Positions 7,086 to 15,726 are shown, numbered from the stretch's first letter. The stretch: 24,337 nt of DNA from Methylomarinum sp964442675 (GCA_964442675.1 CAYUAE010000012.1:1-24337), one strand, 5' to 3'. Program-made: numbers and translations. Notes: generated from the letters alone by a model not told the origin.

Positions 7086-9464
7086 ATGGAAAAATTACCG
7101 GTTTCAGCGCTTAAGCTGAATATAGAACTGACTGCACTGGACAACGAGGCTACATCTGGCCGTAACCCCACGATTCTGGGACAGGAGCGGGCTAAATCAG
7201 CCCTGGTTTTTGGCGTCGCCATGCAAACCCCCGGTTATAACATCTATGTTATGGGCGAGCCTGGCACCGGGCGGTTATCGATGATCACCGACCATCTCAG
7301 CCAGCATGCACACCAGCAGGATGCGCCGGCGGCCTATGCTTATGTCGATAATTTTGAAAATCCGCGAGAGCCGATTGCAATCCGGCTTGCTCCAGGACAA
7401 GGCAATGCCTTCAACAAGGATATCGAAAAACTCATCGATAACCTGCTGGCAACCTTTCCCGCTGCGTTTGAAAGTCCGACCTATCAGCAGAAAAAGACCG
7501 CGATCGAGCGCAATTTTAACCAGCGCTACAATAAAGCCATAGAGCTGGTCGATAAAAAAGCCCGCAGTATGAATATCGCATTGTTCCGGGATAATGAGGC
7601 CATCACCTTTTTGCCCATACGCGATAATAAAGCGCTGGATGAAGATGAATTCATGCTGTTGTCGGAGGACGAGCGGGAAACATTTCTTCAGCATGTCGAA
7701 GAATTGGAAGAATATTTAAGTGAAGTCCTGCTGGAATTGCCGCAATGGCGTCGCAACCTGGTCGATGAATTACGCCAGCTCGATAGCCAGACCATCGAGC
7801 AGGCTATCGCGCCGCTGTTCGATGAATTGAATAAAAAATATCAGGATACGGAAGATGTCATCGTCTATCTGGCCGAACTGAAGAAAAATCTGACCAGCTC
7901 CATCAGTGACTTTTTAATGCCGGGCAGAACTCAGGATGCGCTGGAACTTAAAACCAAACGCGCCCTGCTGACCGAACAGTTTTTGCCCAATATTCTGGTC
8001 GATCACAAAGTCGATGCCGGCGCACCGATTATTTACGAATCGCATCCGATTTATTCGAACCTGTTCGGCCGTATCGAATATATCAGCGACCAGGGCACGC
8101 TGGTCACCAATTATCGGCGTATTTGTGCCGGTTCCCTGCACCGGGCCAATGGCGGCTACCTGATTCTGGATGCCGAAAAAGTTCTCACCTATCCTTTTGT
8201 CTGGGAAGGCTTGAAGCGGGCGTTAAAGGCCGGGCGTATCGAAATTGAATCGCCTTTCACCGAGCTGGGTGTCAATACTATCACCTTAAAGCCCGAAGTC
8301 ATTCCGCTGGATGTCAAGGTGATTCTGGTCGGGCCGCGCGACATCTATTATTTGCTGGAAGAGATGGATAGCGAATTTAACGAGATGTTCCGAATCCTGT
8401 CGGATTTTGATGATCATATCGAACGCAATGACAAAAATATCCAGCAATTTGCCCAATTGATGATGCAGCAGGCCAAAGACATCGGTGCCAAGCCTTTAAC
8501 CCGCGATGCGGTTTTACGCCTGATCGAGCACAGCTGTCGCCTGGCTGAAAACCAGAACTATTTATCCGCCCGCATCAATGATTCGCTGGAAATTATCAGT
8601 GAAGCCGACTTCATCAGCCGGCAACAGCAAAGCCAGCAAATCGGTCAGGCAGAAATCGATGCCGCTTTGAAAGGGCGAGACGTGCGCAATGGCCGGATAT
8701 CCGAAGAAATTCTCAATGAAATTCTCGATGGCACCATTCTGATTGATAGCGAAGGTGAAAAAATCGGCAAAATAAACGGCCTGACGGTACTGGAAATCGG
8801 CGGCAGCCGGTTTGGTGCACCGGCAAGAATTACCGCAACCGTTTACCCCGGTTCACGTGGTATCGTCGATATTGAACGGGAGGCCGAGTTAGGTCAGTCG
8901 ATTCATACCAAAGGTATCATGATTTTAACGGGCTATCTGGGCAACAGCTATGCACAACAGTTTCCGCTGGCGATTTCAGCCAGTATTGCTATCGAACAAT
9001 CCTATGGCCATATCGATGGCGACAGTGCATCGCTGGCAGAACTCTGTTGTTTGATTTCGGCCTTGACCCGGACGCCGATTAAGCAGGGCTTTGCGGTAAC
9101 CGGTTCCATCAATCAATATGGTGAAGTGCAGGCTGTCGGCGGTGTCAACGAAAAAATAGAAGGCTTTTTCAATCTTTGTCAGGCGCGCGGTTTAACCGGC
9201 GAGCAAGCGGTGATCATTCCGGCTTCCAATAAACGCAATCTGATGTTAAAGCAAACGGTGATCGATGCTGTAGCGGACAATCGTTTTGCGATTTACACCG
9301 TGGAAACAGTCAATCAGGCTTTAGAATTGTTGACCGGCATGGATGCAGGTGAATTGGATGACAATGGAGAGTACCCAGACAATTCAATCAACCAGAAGGC
9401 GGTGCATCGTTTGAAGGAAATTTCCGAAATGGCGGAAAAAGAACATGCTCACGAAGAAGGCTGA
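7086..9464 (+). CDS. Lon-like ATP-dependent protease (AAA_32 / LonB-type, COG1067)
   Basis: Cytoplasmic AAA+ protease of 792 residues from the group of Lon relatives that lack the classical Lon N-terminal domain. The P-loop is G57-E-P-G-T-G-R63, with Arg replacing the usual Lys; I believe this variant is common in this group. A charged helical insertion (about 120-280) separates Walker A from the rest of the ATPase. The C-terminal Lon protease domain carries the Ser-Lys dyad: S647 in GDSAS and K690 in GGVNEKIEGF. The 43-residue spacing matches E. coli Lon. Substrates are unknown. The start is the ATG with AAAGG upstream inside the inverted repeat. It is convergent with tRNA-Val. Confidence 0.93.
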   Translation: MEKLPVSALKLNIELTALDNEATSGRNPTILGQERAKSALVFGVAMQTPGYNIYVMGEPGTGRLSMITDHLSQHAHQQDAPAAYAYVDNFENPREPIAIRLAPGQGNAFNKDIEKLIDNLLATFPAAFESPTYQQKKTAIERNFNQRYNKAIELVDKKARSMNIALFRDNEAITFLPIRDNKALDEDEFMLLSEDERETFLQHVEELEEYLSEVLLELPQWRRNLVDELRQLDSQTIEQAIAPLFDELNKKYQDTEDVIVYLAELKKNLTSSISDFLMPGRTQDALELKTKRALLTEQFLPNILVDHKVDAGAPIIYESHPIYSNLFGRIEYISDQGTLVTNYRRICAGSLHRANGGYLILDAEKVLTYPFVWEGLKRALKAGRIEIESPFTELGVNTITLKPEVIPLDVKVILVGPRDIYYLLEEMDSEFNEMFRILSDFDDHIERNDKNIQQFAQLMMQQAKDIGAKPLTRDAVLRLIEHSCRLAENQNYLSARINDSLEIISEADFISRQQQSQQIGQAEIDAALKGRDVRNGRISEEILNEILDGTILIDSEGEKIGKINGLTVLEIGGSRFGAPARITATVYPGSRGIVDIEREAELGQSIHTKGIMILTGYLGNSYAQQFPLAISASIAIEQSYGHIDGDSASLAELCCLISALTRTPIKQGFAVTGSINQYGEVQAVGGVNEKIEGFFNLCQARGLTGEQAVIIPASNKRNLMLKQTVIDAVADNRFAIYTVETVNQALELLTGMDAGELDDNGEYPDNSINQKAVHRLKEISEMAEKEHAHEEG

Positions 9465-9479
9465 TTAGCCGGATTTTTT
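9459..9479 (+). terminator. Possible weak terminator of the Lon-like protease gene
   Basis: GGCT-GATT-AGCC followed by GGA and six T residues, overlapping the stop codon. The stem is only 4 base pairs, so efficiency is uncertain. It abuts the 3' end of the convergent tRNA. Confidence 0.35.
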
Positions 9480-9480
9480 C

Positions 9481-9556
9481 TGGTGGGTGCTGAGGGGATC
9501 GAACCCCCGACCCTCGCCTTGTAAGGGCGATGCTCTCCCAGCTGAGCTAAGCACCC
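9481..9556 (-). tRNA. tRNA-Val (anticodon UAC)
   Basis: A complete 76-base cloverleaf with encoded CCA. The acceptor stem GGGTGCT pairs with AGCACCC, the D-arm is GCTC...GAGC, and the anticodon stem TCGCC/GGCGA encloses loop CTTACAA with anticodon TAC. The T-arm is GGGGG-TTCGATC-CCCTC with one G:U pair. The sequence closely resembles E. coli tRNA-Val(UAC). Confidence 0.97.
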
Positions 9557-9573
9557 ACTTAGAAAAAACAGGC

Positions 9574-9579
9574 ATTATA
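9574..9579 (-). promoter_or_regulatory. -10 box of the tRNA-Val promoter
   Basis: A perfect TATAAT on the - strand, followed by a GC-containing discriminator, places the start about 10 bases before the tRNA. The -35 region is only T-rich. A stable-RNA promoter under stringent control is a reasonable inference. Confidence 0.55.
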
Positions 9580-9627
9580 CAGATTTTAGATTGAAAAAAA
9601 AGACCTAAGATAAAAAAATTGACGAAC

Positions 9628-9825
9628 ATGACCGAAAAAACAGCCGATAGCCTTGTTTGTGATTGCGCCGGCGTCCGTCGGCACAAGATTTTACAGCTCA
9701 TCGCCCAGGGCGTAACGACATTGGAGCGCATTGAAGATATAACCGGCGCAAATACGGGCTGCGGTTCCTGCGATGCCGAAATTCAGGCGATACTGGATGA
9801 GCAGATAGAAAAGTCACGTCAATAA
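9628..9825 (+). CDS. Bfd-like [2Fe-2S]-binding protein
   Basis: Small cytoplasmic protein of 65 residues from the ATG. It is a BFD-like domain with four cysteines in the expected pattern (C-D-C near the N-terminus and C-G-S-C in the loop TGANTGCGSCDAE) that bind a [2Fe-2S] cluster. E. coli Bfd helps release iron from bacterioferritin. Related domains also occur in nitrite reductases and NifU, so the exact partner is uncertain. No bacterioferritin gene lies in the window. An in-frame TTG at 9619 would add three residues; the ATG is preferred because of codon strength, though neither has a clear ribosome binding site. It is divergent from tRNA-Val and convergent with engB. Confidence 0.8.
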   Translation: MTEKTADSLVCDCAGVRRHKILQLIAQGVTTLERIEDITGANTGCGSCDAEIQAILDEQIEKSRQ

Positions 9826-9871
9826 CGCTACCCGATTGAAGCAAAAAACCTTGCGATCTGGCATTGGTATC

Positions 9872-10477
9872 TTAACGTTGAGGAAAGCCAAACCATTGAT
9901 CTAAAATGGAATGAACGTCATCGATGCCGGTCTTTTTCAAGGCGGAAAACAGTTGCAGGCTGATTTCGATGCTGGCTTCCCCCAAATCACGCTGCACTTT
10001 CAGCAAAGTATTTTTTGCAGCACCATATTTCAGCTTATCGGCCTTGGTCAGCAAAATATGCAAGGGCAGTTGTGCATGTTCACACCAGTGAATCATCTGC
10101 CAGTCGAATTCGGTCAACGGGTGACGGACATCCATAACCAGAACGATGCCGACCAGTGCCTTGCGTTCAGTCAAATAGGTGGTCATCATCGATTGCCATT
10201 TTTGTTTAACCGAAATCGGTACCTTAGCGTAGCCGTAGCCTGGTAAATCAACCAATTTACGCTGCTCATCGAGTTGAAAAAAATTAAGCAATTGCGTGCG
10301 GCCGGGGGTTTTACTGATTCGGGCCAGCGAATTTTGTCCGGTCAGAGTGTTGATGGCACTGGATTTTCCGGCATTGGAACGGCCAGCAAAGGCGATTTCC
10401 AGGCCGGTATCTTCCGGGGCATTGCTCAAAGCAGAAGCGCTGCAACTGAATTGAGCCTGATGATACAGTGGATTCAT
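9872..10477 (-). CDS. engB: Ribosome biogenesis GTPase EngB (YihA/YsxC)
   Basis: Essential cytoplasmic GTPase needed for late assembly of the large ribosomal subunit. It has 201 residues from ATG. The motifs are G1 GRSNAGKSS (32-40), a switch region with TPGRTQ, G3 DLPGYGYAK, G4 TKADK and G5 SALKKTG, all intact. The TTG at 10501 in the same frame would add eight residues. The ATG is preferred because the protein then begins MNPLYHQAQF, typical of the family, and the TATAAT at 10520-10525 gives a normal leader. It is divergent from cytochrome c4, an arrangement seen in many gammaproteobacteria. Confidence 0.96.
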   Translation of the reverse strand: MNPLYHQAQFSCSASALSNAPEDTGLEIAFAGRSNAGKSSAINTLTGQNSLARISKTPGRTQLLNFFQLDEQRKLVDLPGYGYAKVPISVKQKWQSMMTTYLTERKALVGIVLVMDVRHPLTEFDWQMIHWCEHAQLPLHILLTKADKLKYGAAKNTLLKVQRDLGEASIEISLQLFSALKKTGIDDVHSILDQWFGFPQR

Positions 10478-10519
10478 GCTTATCTCGCGTCCTAAAAGCA
10501 AATAGAGTAGAATCGGGTC

Positions 10520-10525
10520 ATTATA
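10520..10525 (-). promoter_or_regulatory. -10 box of a putative engB promoter
   Basis: A perfect TATAAT on the - strand about 43 bases before the engB ATG. No good -35 is seen at 16-18 bases. Confidence 0.4.
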
Positions 10526-10586
10526 GCGTCTGGCGACCTGAAAGGGCGTCTTTTACTTACCACATTCCTGACACAAGGGGAAACTG

Positions 10587-11282
10587 ATGATAAAAAAAAT
10601 ACTGACAGTTTCAATATCATTGTTACTGACCGCAACATCGACATTGGCATCAGCCGAAGGCAACGCCAGTCTGGGGAAAACCCAGGCCGAGTCCTGTGCC
10701 GGCTGTCATGGTGCCGATGGCAACAGCCCGTCGGGCATGTTCCCGAAACTGGCTGAGCAACATGCCTCGTATCTGGTCAAACAACTCAATGATTTTAAAC
10801 AAGGTCGGCGGAATGCGCCAATGATGGCACCTTTGGCGATGGGTTTGAGCGATGAGCAGATACAGAATATCGCTGTATTTTATGAAAGCAATAAAATAAA
10901 GCCGAACAGTGCGCCTGTTTTGGATATTGACGATGACGACGAAGATGAGATGGATGAGGCGGCTAAAAAAGCGGCCGCTGAAAAAAAACAAGCCGAACTC
11001 GATGAATTACTGGCCATGGGCGGTGATTTATATCGCAATGGTGACTTAGAGAACGAAGTTTCCGCCTGTATCGCCTGTCACGGACCTTATGGCGAAGGTA
11101 ACAAGCCGGCGGCATTTCCGGCTCTGCGCGCTCAGCATGCCGATTATTTGATTAAAACACTGACTGATTTCAAACAGGGTAAACGACAAAACAACGCTGA
11201 AAATATGATGCGTATGATTGCCGATGGCATGACCGATGAGCAGATCAAGGCGGTGTCATACTATATTTCCATGATGAAATAA
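10587..11282 (+). CDS. Cytochrome c4 (di-haem) with acidic interdomain linker
   Basis: Periplasmic di-haem electron carrier that usually delivers electrons to terminal oxidases. It has 231 residues with a signal peptide (1-23, ending ASA). Two class I cytochrome c domains carry C37-A-G-C-H41 and C161-I-A-C-H165; methionine-rich segments (PMMAP and ENMMRM) provide the sixth ligands. Typical c4 proteins have a short linker. Here residues 113-147 add a run of Asp/Glu followed by an Ala/Lys/Glu helix-like segment. The ribosome binding site AGGGGA is strong. The next gene, dsbA, follows after 10 bases, so the pair is probably cotranscribed; DsbA acts on haem-binding cysteines before haem attachment. 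Confidence 0.94.
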   Translation: MIKKILTVSISLLLTATSTLASAEGNASLGKTQAESCAGCHGADGNSPSGMFPKLAEQHASYLVKQLNDFKQGRRNAPMMAPLAMGLSDEQIQNIAVFYESNKIKPNSAPVLDIDDDDEDEMDEAAKKAAAEKKQAELDELLAMGGDLYRNGDLENEVSACIACHGPYGEGNKPAAFPALRAQHADYLIKTLTDFKQGKRQNNAENMMRMIADGMTDEQIKAVSYYISMMK

Positions 11283-11292
11283 GGAGTCTGTC

Positions 11293-11913
11293 ATGTTTAA
11301 AAAGGCTGTTTTTGTATTTTTACTAGCGTTTGGCACGATGGGGCTGAGTCAGGCTGAATCCATGCCCTATGAGCTGTTGTCCCCGGCGCAACCGACGCTA
11401 AATCCCGACAAAGTCGAAGTGATCGAGTTTTTCTGGTATGGCTGTCCGCATTGCTACAGCTTTGAGCCTATGTTGGCAAAATGGCTGAAAAACAAACCCG
11501 AAAATGTCGACTTCATTCGTCAGCCGGCTGTTTTCAGCAAATTATGGGAGCTGCACGCGAAAGCGTATTACACGGCCGAGGCCTTAGGCGTGCTGGATAA
11601 AGTGCATGCTGACTTTTTCGATGCCATTCAAAACAAACATCAAAAATTGGCGGACAAAGACGAATTGGGTGAATTTTTTGCCCAACACGGCGTCGACAAA
11701 GCCGCTTTTGAAGCCGCGTATGACTCCTTTTTAGTGGATGCCAAACTGCGCCAGGCGCGTGCGATGGCGCCGCGTTACGGGGTTTCCGGCGTTCCTGCCA
11801 TCATTGTGAATGGTAAATATAAAATTACGGCGCGTTTGGCAGGGTCGCAAGAAAATATGATCAAGGTGATCAATGATCTGATTGAACGTGAATCCAAACC
11901 CGCAGCGGAGTAG
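11293..11913 (+). CDS. dsbA: Thiol:disulfide interchange protein DsbA
   Basis: Periplasmic dithiol oxidase that introduces disulfides into exported proteins and is recycled by DsbB, encoded at 2146-2670. It has 206 residues. The signal peptide runs to residue 21 (SQA before ES). The active site is C51-P-H-C54, identical to E. coli DsbA, in the thioredoxin-fold context EFFWYGCPHC. The cis-proline is P168 in VSGVPAIIV. A helical insertion lies between them. The ribosome binding site AAGGAG is strong. It lies 10 bases after cytochrome c4. Confidence 0.96.
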   Translation: MFKKAVFVFLLAFGTMGLSQAESMPYELLSPAQPTLNPDKVEVIEFFWYGCPHCYSFEPMLAKWLKNKPENVDFIRQPAVFSKLWELHAKAYYTAEALGVLDKVHADFFDAIQNKHQKLADKDELGEFFAQHGVDKAAFEAAYDSFLVDAKLRQARAMAPRYGVSGVPAIIVNGKYKITARLAGSQENMIKVINDLIERESKPAAE

Positions 11914-11980
11914 CCTGGCACAGGGGGCATGGATGTCATGCAAAAAAGCCTGTATGTTTAACGTATTGATTATTAAGACT

Positions 11981-12062
11981 GTAGGATGGGTCGAGCGATA
12001 GCGAAACCCATCATTCAGGCTACTCATTTTGATGGGTTTTTAGCTGATGCCTCCATCCATCC
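11981..12062. repeat. REP-like palindromic pair (REPIN-type)
   Basis: GATGGGT...ACCCATC within 11981-12014, with inner CGAGCGATAGCGAAA, is a widespread REP-like palindrome. A second, degenerate copy in the opposite orientation (starting GATGGGTTTTT, ending CATCCATCC) lies at 12031-12062. The pair sits between dsbA and the first GGDEF gene. No RAYT transposase is in the window. Confidence 0.6.
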
Positions 12063-12096
12063 TTAGCACAGATACGGTATTCTAAACTTTTCGTCT

Positions 12097-13620
12097 ATGA
12101 GCTTATTTAATTCAAAAAAAACGCAAGACAAGTGGGAAAAGAAATATTTTTCCTTGATTGATGAACAAGAAAGGCTGGAAAAAGACCAGCAGAAAAAAGA
12201 ACAACTCCTGTGCAAAATTATTACCCGGCTGGCATTGGTTGCCACCGGCGTCAGTCCGCAATTAGACCCTTACCTCACTCAAATCCGTAAACAGCTCAAA
12301 AAAGGCCTGATCAATGATAATCTGAAACAGCAGCTCGAGCAGTTTTCCGATACCTTGTTAAAGCTGGATGAAACATCGGACAAGCAGGACCCTGAGTTTT
12401 TAATTCAGTTTCTTCAGCGTCAGTTTCCAAGACGCAAAACGGAATTTGAACGGGTCTATAAATTATGGCAACAGGGTAAATATACTACCCAGCACGATAT
12501 GTTACTGGCCTTGCATGAACTGGTTGATGAGGAGCAGGCTGTGGTATCCGATATTCCTCAGCAACAGCTCGATGTCGATCTGATCTGTCGGCAACTGTTG
12601 AAATTATTGGAAAATACCGAAGTACCCGAACCATTCAGTCAACGTGCCGAAACCTTGAAAATACAGTTGCAGGATGGTGAGCCGTTACCGTTTTTATTGG
12701 AAGAGACCTTGACGTTGCTGTCAGATATTAAAAAACATCTGCTGCAGGAACGGCAAGACATGGCGCGTTTCCTCAGCCAGATAAGCAGCCAGCTCAATGC
12801 ACTGGGAAATCAAACCCAAGGTATATCCGATGCCTTTGTGCAAGGCAATAAAAAACGTAATCTGCTGGATCAGTCGTTTACCCAACAAATGCAGGATTTA
12901 CAGGAAAACTCAGCGAATGCAACTGAACTCGACAGCTTGAAACAACTGGTCAGCAGCAGTCTGGAGAACATTACACAGCAGTTGCAGCAGCATCAACAGC
13001 AGGAAAAAACAGCACAACAGCAAACGCAACAAAAAATTGATCAGCTCAGTTCTGAAATCAAGCGGCTTGAAAATGAATCCTCCATGCTGGAAACACAATT
13101 GCAACAGGCACGGCATCTGGCTTTTAAAGATCCGCTGACGCAATTGCCCAATCGCCTCGCCTATGATGAACGTCTGGAGGCTGAATTAGCACGTTTTCGC
13201 AGAACCGGCACACCGTTGTCGATGGCGATCTGGGATATTGATTTTTTTAAGAAGATCAATGATAGCTTCGGTCATAAAGCGGGCGACAAGACCTTGCAGA
13301 TTATTGGCCGCTTGTTGCAGCAACATTGTCGGGAAATGGATTTTATTGCCCGGTTTGGCGGCGAGGAATTTGTCATGTTGTTACCGGATACCGATAGCCA
13401 AGCCGCCTTGATTATTGCCGAGAAATTGCGTAAGACAATCGAGAAGACCGGGTTTAACTCAGGCGGACATAAAATCAGGATTACCGTATCCTGCGGTATC
13501 AGTCAGTTTACCCCGGATGATACGGCGGAAGCGGTTTTTAAACGAGCCGATGCTGCCCTTTACAAGGCTAAAAACAATGGCCGAAATCAATGTGTTATCG
13601 AACCGGCACAAACGACTTAA
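12097..13620 (+). CDS. Diguanylate cyclase (GGDEF) with coiled-coil N-terminus, copy 1
   Basis: Predicted cytoplasmic c-di-GMP synthase of 507 residues, with no signal peptide or membrane helix. The N-terminal helical region (about 1-240) is followed by a Gln-rich coiled coil (about 280-345) and then DPLTQLPNR, the usual start of the GGDEF domain. The active loop G421-G-E-E-F425 is intact. An inhibitory I-site R412-E-M-D415 lies at the standard five-residue distance, so product inhibition is likely. No known sensor domain is recognised; the N-terminus may dimerise or bind a partner. There is no clear ribosome binding site before the ATG. A paralogue follows after 8 bases, indicating tandem duplication and cotranscription. 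Confidence 0.93.
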   Translation: MSLFNSKKTQDKWEKKYFSLIDEQERLEKDQQKKEQLLCKIITRLALVATGVSPQLDPYLTQIRKQLKKGLINDNLKQQLEQFSDTLLKLDETSDKQDPEFLIQFLQRQFPRRKTEFERVYKLWQQGKYTTQHDMLLALHELVDEEQAVVSDIPQQQLDVDLICRQLLKLLENTEVPEPFSQRAETLKIQLQDGEPLPFLLEETLTLLSDIKKHLLQERQDMARFLSQISSQLNALGNQTQGISDAFVQGNKKRNLLDQSFTQQMQDLQENSANATELDSLKQLVSSSLENITQQLQQHQQQEKTAQQQTQQKIDQLSSEIKRLENESSMLETQLQQARHLAFKDPLTQLPNRLAYDERLEAELARFRRTGTPLSMAIWDIDFFKKINDSFGHKAGDKTLQIIGRLLQQHCREMDFIARFGGEEFVMLLPDTDSQAALIIAEKLRKTIEKTGFNSGGHKIRITVSCGISQFTPDDTAEAVFKRADAALYKAKNNGRNQCVIEPAQTT

Positions 13621-13628
13621 CAACAACT

Positions 13629-14909
13629 ATGTCTAAACTTAGTAAAAAGTTTCTCTATAAACTCATTGTTCAATTCATGCGTTTTGTGTCAGGCCAGAAT
13701 AAAGTGCTGGATGACTATATCCTGCCCATTACACAAAAATTAAAGCAGGGCGTTAAAATTGAAGACTTGCAGCAGGATATGCAGGCGCTGTCCAAAGCTC
13801 TCGATCATAGCCTGCGCATGAAGCAGACTTCGATGCAGGAAGGTGGTGCAACATCGACGATATTTATTCAGCAGCTTTGTGTTTTGCTGGATACGATTGA
13901 AATTCCGGACAAATTCGTGGCAAAAAGTGTAACCATCAAGAATCAACTGATACAGAATCAAAATGGTGAAGCGGATAATAACCTGGTGCAATCAGCGGTG
14001 ACCTTGATTCTGGAAATCAATCAGTATTTTTTATCGGAGCAAAAAGATACAGAAAAATTTCTGGATAATATTTCCAGCCAATTAAGTCTGCTCGACAGCA
14101 TGACGCAAAAAGCGAGCGCGTCGAGCCAGGCAAGTTATGACAGTCACGCACAACTTAGTACACTCATTTCAACACAAATCGAGAACATTAAAAACAGCAC
14201 CATCCATGCCGATGATTTAAATGCCTTGCAACACAACATTACCATTCACCTGCAAGACTTGACTACAAATCTGCAAAAACATCAGAATCATGCCGATTCA
14301 AAACTATTAGATACTCAGCGGCAATTGGCTGAGATGTCGAAAAAAATAAAAGACCTGGAAGCTGAGTCGAAAATATTGCGAGAATCGTTGAAACAGGCGC
14401 ATAACAAGGCCTTTCTCGATCCCCTGACAGAATTGCCGAATCGTTTGGCCTATAACGAAAAAATCGAGGCCGAATTCAAGACCAGTAAGCGTTACCAGAC
14501 GCCTATGAGTTTACTGGTATGGGATATTGATTATTTCAAATCAATCAACGATACCTACGGCCATAAAGCGGGCGACAAGGTTTTATGTATCATCGCACAG
14601 CTTATCAAAAACAATTGCCGGGAAACCGATTTTGTCGCGCGTTATGGCGGCGAAGAATTTGTGATGATTTTACCGAATATCAATGCCAGACAAGCCTGGG
14701 TAGTCGCTGAAAAGATTCGTAAAATTATTGCCGATAAACGCTTTTCTTATAATGACCAAATGCTGCAAGTGACAATATCCGGTGGCCTCACTGATTATCA
14801 AAAAGGCGATCGCCACCCTGATGATTTGTTCGAGCGTGCAGATAAAGCGCTGTATCAGGCAAAAGAAGGTGGCCGCAATCGCTGTGTGATTTATGGCGAG
14901 GCTGCTTAA
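13629..14909 (+). CDS. Diguanylate cyclase (GGDEF) with coiled-coil N-terminus, copy 2
   Basis: Paralogue of the preceding gene, 426 residues from the ATG (MSKLSKKF). An upstream in-frame ATG at 13590 lies within copy 1 and is unlikely. The GGDEF domain has G340-G-E-E-F344 and I-site R331-E-T-D334, both intact. The helical N-terminus aligns with copy 1 but lacks about 60 residues that copy 1 has around positions 115-175. A coiled coil (about 205-265) precedes DPLTELPNR. Shared segments such as FLDNISSQLSLLD versus FLSQISSQLNALG show common origin. The altered N-termini suggest different inputs or partners. Predicted cytoplasmic; no ribosome binding site is obvious, so translation may be coupled to copy 1. 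Confidence 0.92.
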   Translation: MSKLSKKFLYKLIVQFMRFVSGQNKVLDDYILPITQKLKQGVKIEDLQQDMQALSKALDHSLRMKQTSMQEGGATSTIFIQQLCVLLDTIEIPDKFVAKSVTIKNQLIQNQNGEADNNLVQSAVTLILEINQYFLSEQKDTEKFLDNISSQLSLLDSMTQKASASSQASYDSHAQLSTLISTQIENIKNSTIHADDLNALQHNITIHLQDLTTNLQKHQNHADSKLLDTQRQLAEMSKKIKDLEAESKILRESLKQAHNKAFLDPLTELPNRLAYNEKIEAEFKTSKRYQTPMSLLVWDIDYFKSINDTYGHKAGDKVLCIIAQLIKNNCRETDFVARYGGEEFVMILPNINARQAWVVAEKIRKIIADKRFSYNDQMLQVTISGGLTDYQKGDRHPDDLFERADKALYQAKEGGRNRCVIYGEAA

Positions 14910-14980
14910 AGGCAGTCGTATAAAACATTACTACTTTAATGGTAATATGGTTTCATAAGTAATTTTTAAGAGGAGAAATT

Positions 14981-15718
14981 ATGTGTTTTAGCGCCAATAT
15001 GTCTTTAGGCTTAGGGGTTGTCGGTCTGGTTGCGGCAACAGTGACTTATCGCGATAAGAGCGAACCGTTTTGGGTGAGGTTGGCGCGAGCCTATGCTATT
15101 TTTCATTTTTCCTTGATGGAGTTTATCCAGTATTTCGCCTATCCCGTGGCTGATCAATGTGGATTCGGGACTAATTTATTCTTAAGCGAGCTTTCGACTT
15201 ACCATATCAGCTTGCAAGCCTTTGCTATCATGCCGGCGCTGGCGACCTATTCGTCTGATAGAAATGCGCTAAAAAAAGCCACTTTGCTGGGTGTTACCTT
15301 GAGTGGCTCCTTTCTTATTTTCAGTTTTTTACCGCGTGAATGGCAGTTATTCGGCATTCAACCGAATTTTATCGGCGACATGGTGTCCTGCCTGTTTATG
15401 GGGAAATATCATATCGGCTACCATATTGGCAGTGCTTTTGGTTTGCTGGTCACCCATGGCTCATTATTTGCGTTGGCGTTAAGTGGCTTTTTATGGAAAG
15501 ACTGTTGGAAAATTGCCAGCTATCATTTTGCGATGGCTATTTTGACCCTGTTTGTTCCACAATGGTTTTTCGGCGTCAGTACCGGCGAAGCGGCGGCAAT
15601 TTATTGTTTTTATTCGATTCCGATTACCGCCAGCTTCATGCCGCAATTCAAGAAATTCTTCACCGTACATTCACTCGCCCGGCAACAACCTGAAGAACTG
15701 GCCTACGAGCGCGAGTAA
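14981..15718 (+). CDS. Polytopic membrane protein of unknown function (MCFSA N-terminus)
   Basis: I cannot assign a function. It is a 245-residue, strongly hydrophobic protein with about seven predicted membrane helices and short loops. It begins MCFSANMSLGLGVVGL, a conserved-looking start that I associate with uncharacterised bacterial DUF families of small membrane proteins (DUF6629/DUF5765-like); I could not confirm this. Polar residues within helices (the HFSLMEFIQY and GKYHIGYHIG segments, with several His) could form a ligand or metal site. The ribosome binding site AGAGGAGA is strong, unlike that of the two upstream GGDEF genes, so it probably has its own expression. It is convergent with ppnN. 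Confidence 0.75.
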   Translation: MCFSANMSLGLGVVGLVAATVTYRDKSEPFWVRLARAYAIFHFSLMEFIQYFAYPVADQCGFGTNLFLSELSTYHISLQAFAIMPALATYSSDRNALKKATLLGVTLSGSFLIFSFLPREWQLFGIQPNFIGDMVSCLFMGKYHIGYHIGSAFGLLVTHGSLFALALSGFLWKDCWKIASYHFAMAILTLFVPQWFFGVSTGEAAAIYCFYSIPITASFMPQFKKFFTVHSLARQQPEELAYERE

Positions 15719-15726
15719 TGTACACT

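Noticed and set aside
9619..9627. TTG start for the Bfd-like protein
   Set aside because: It adds only three residues. The ATG at 9628 is the stronger start codon and gives a normal family length.
9826..9871. Terminator between the Bfd-like gene and engB
   Set aside because: Only a 4-base GCAA/TTGC stem is present, and no proper T-tract follows it on either strand.
14910..14980. Hairpin ATTAC/GTAAT as a terminator or operator
   Set aside because: Five A/T-rich base pairs with no T-tract are too likely by chance.
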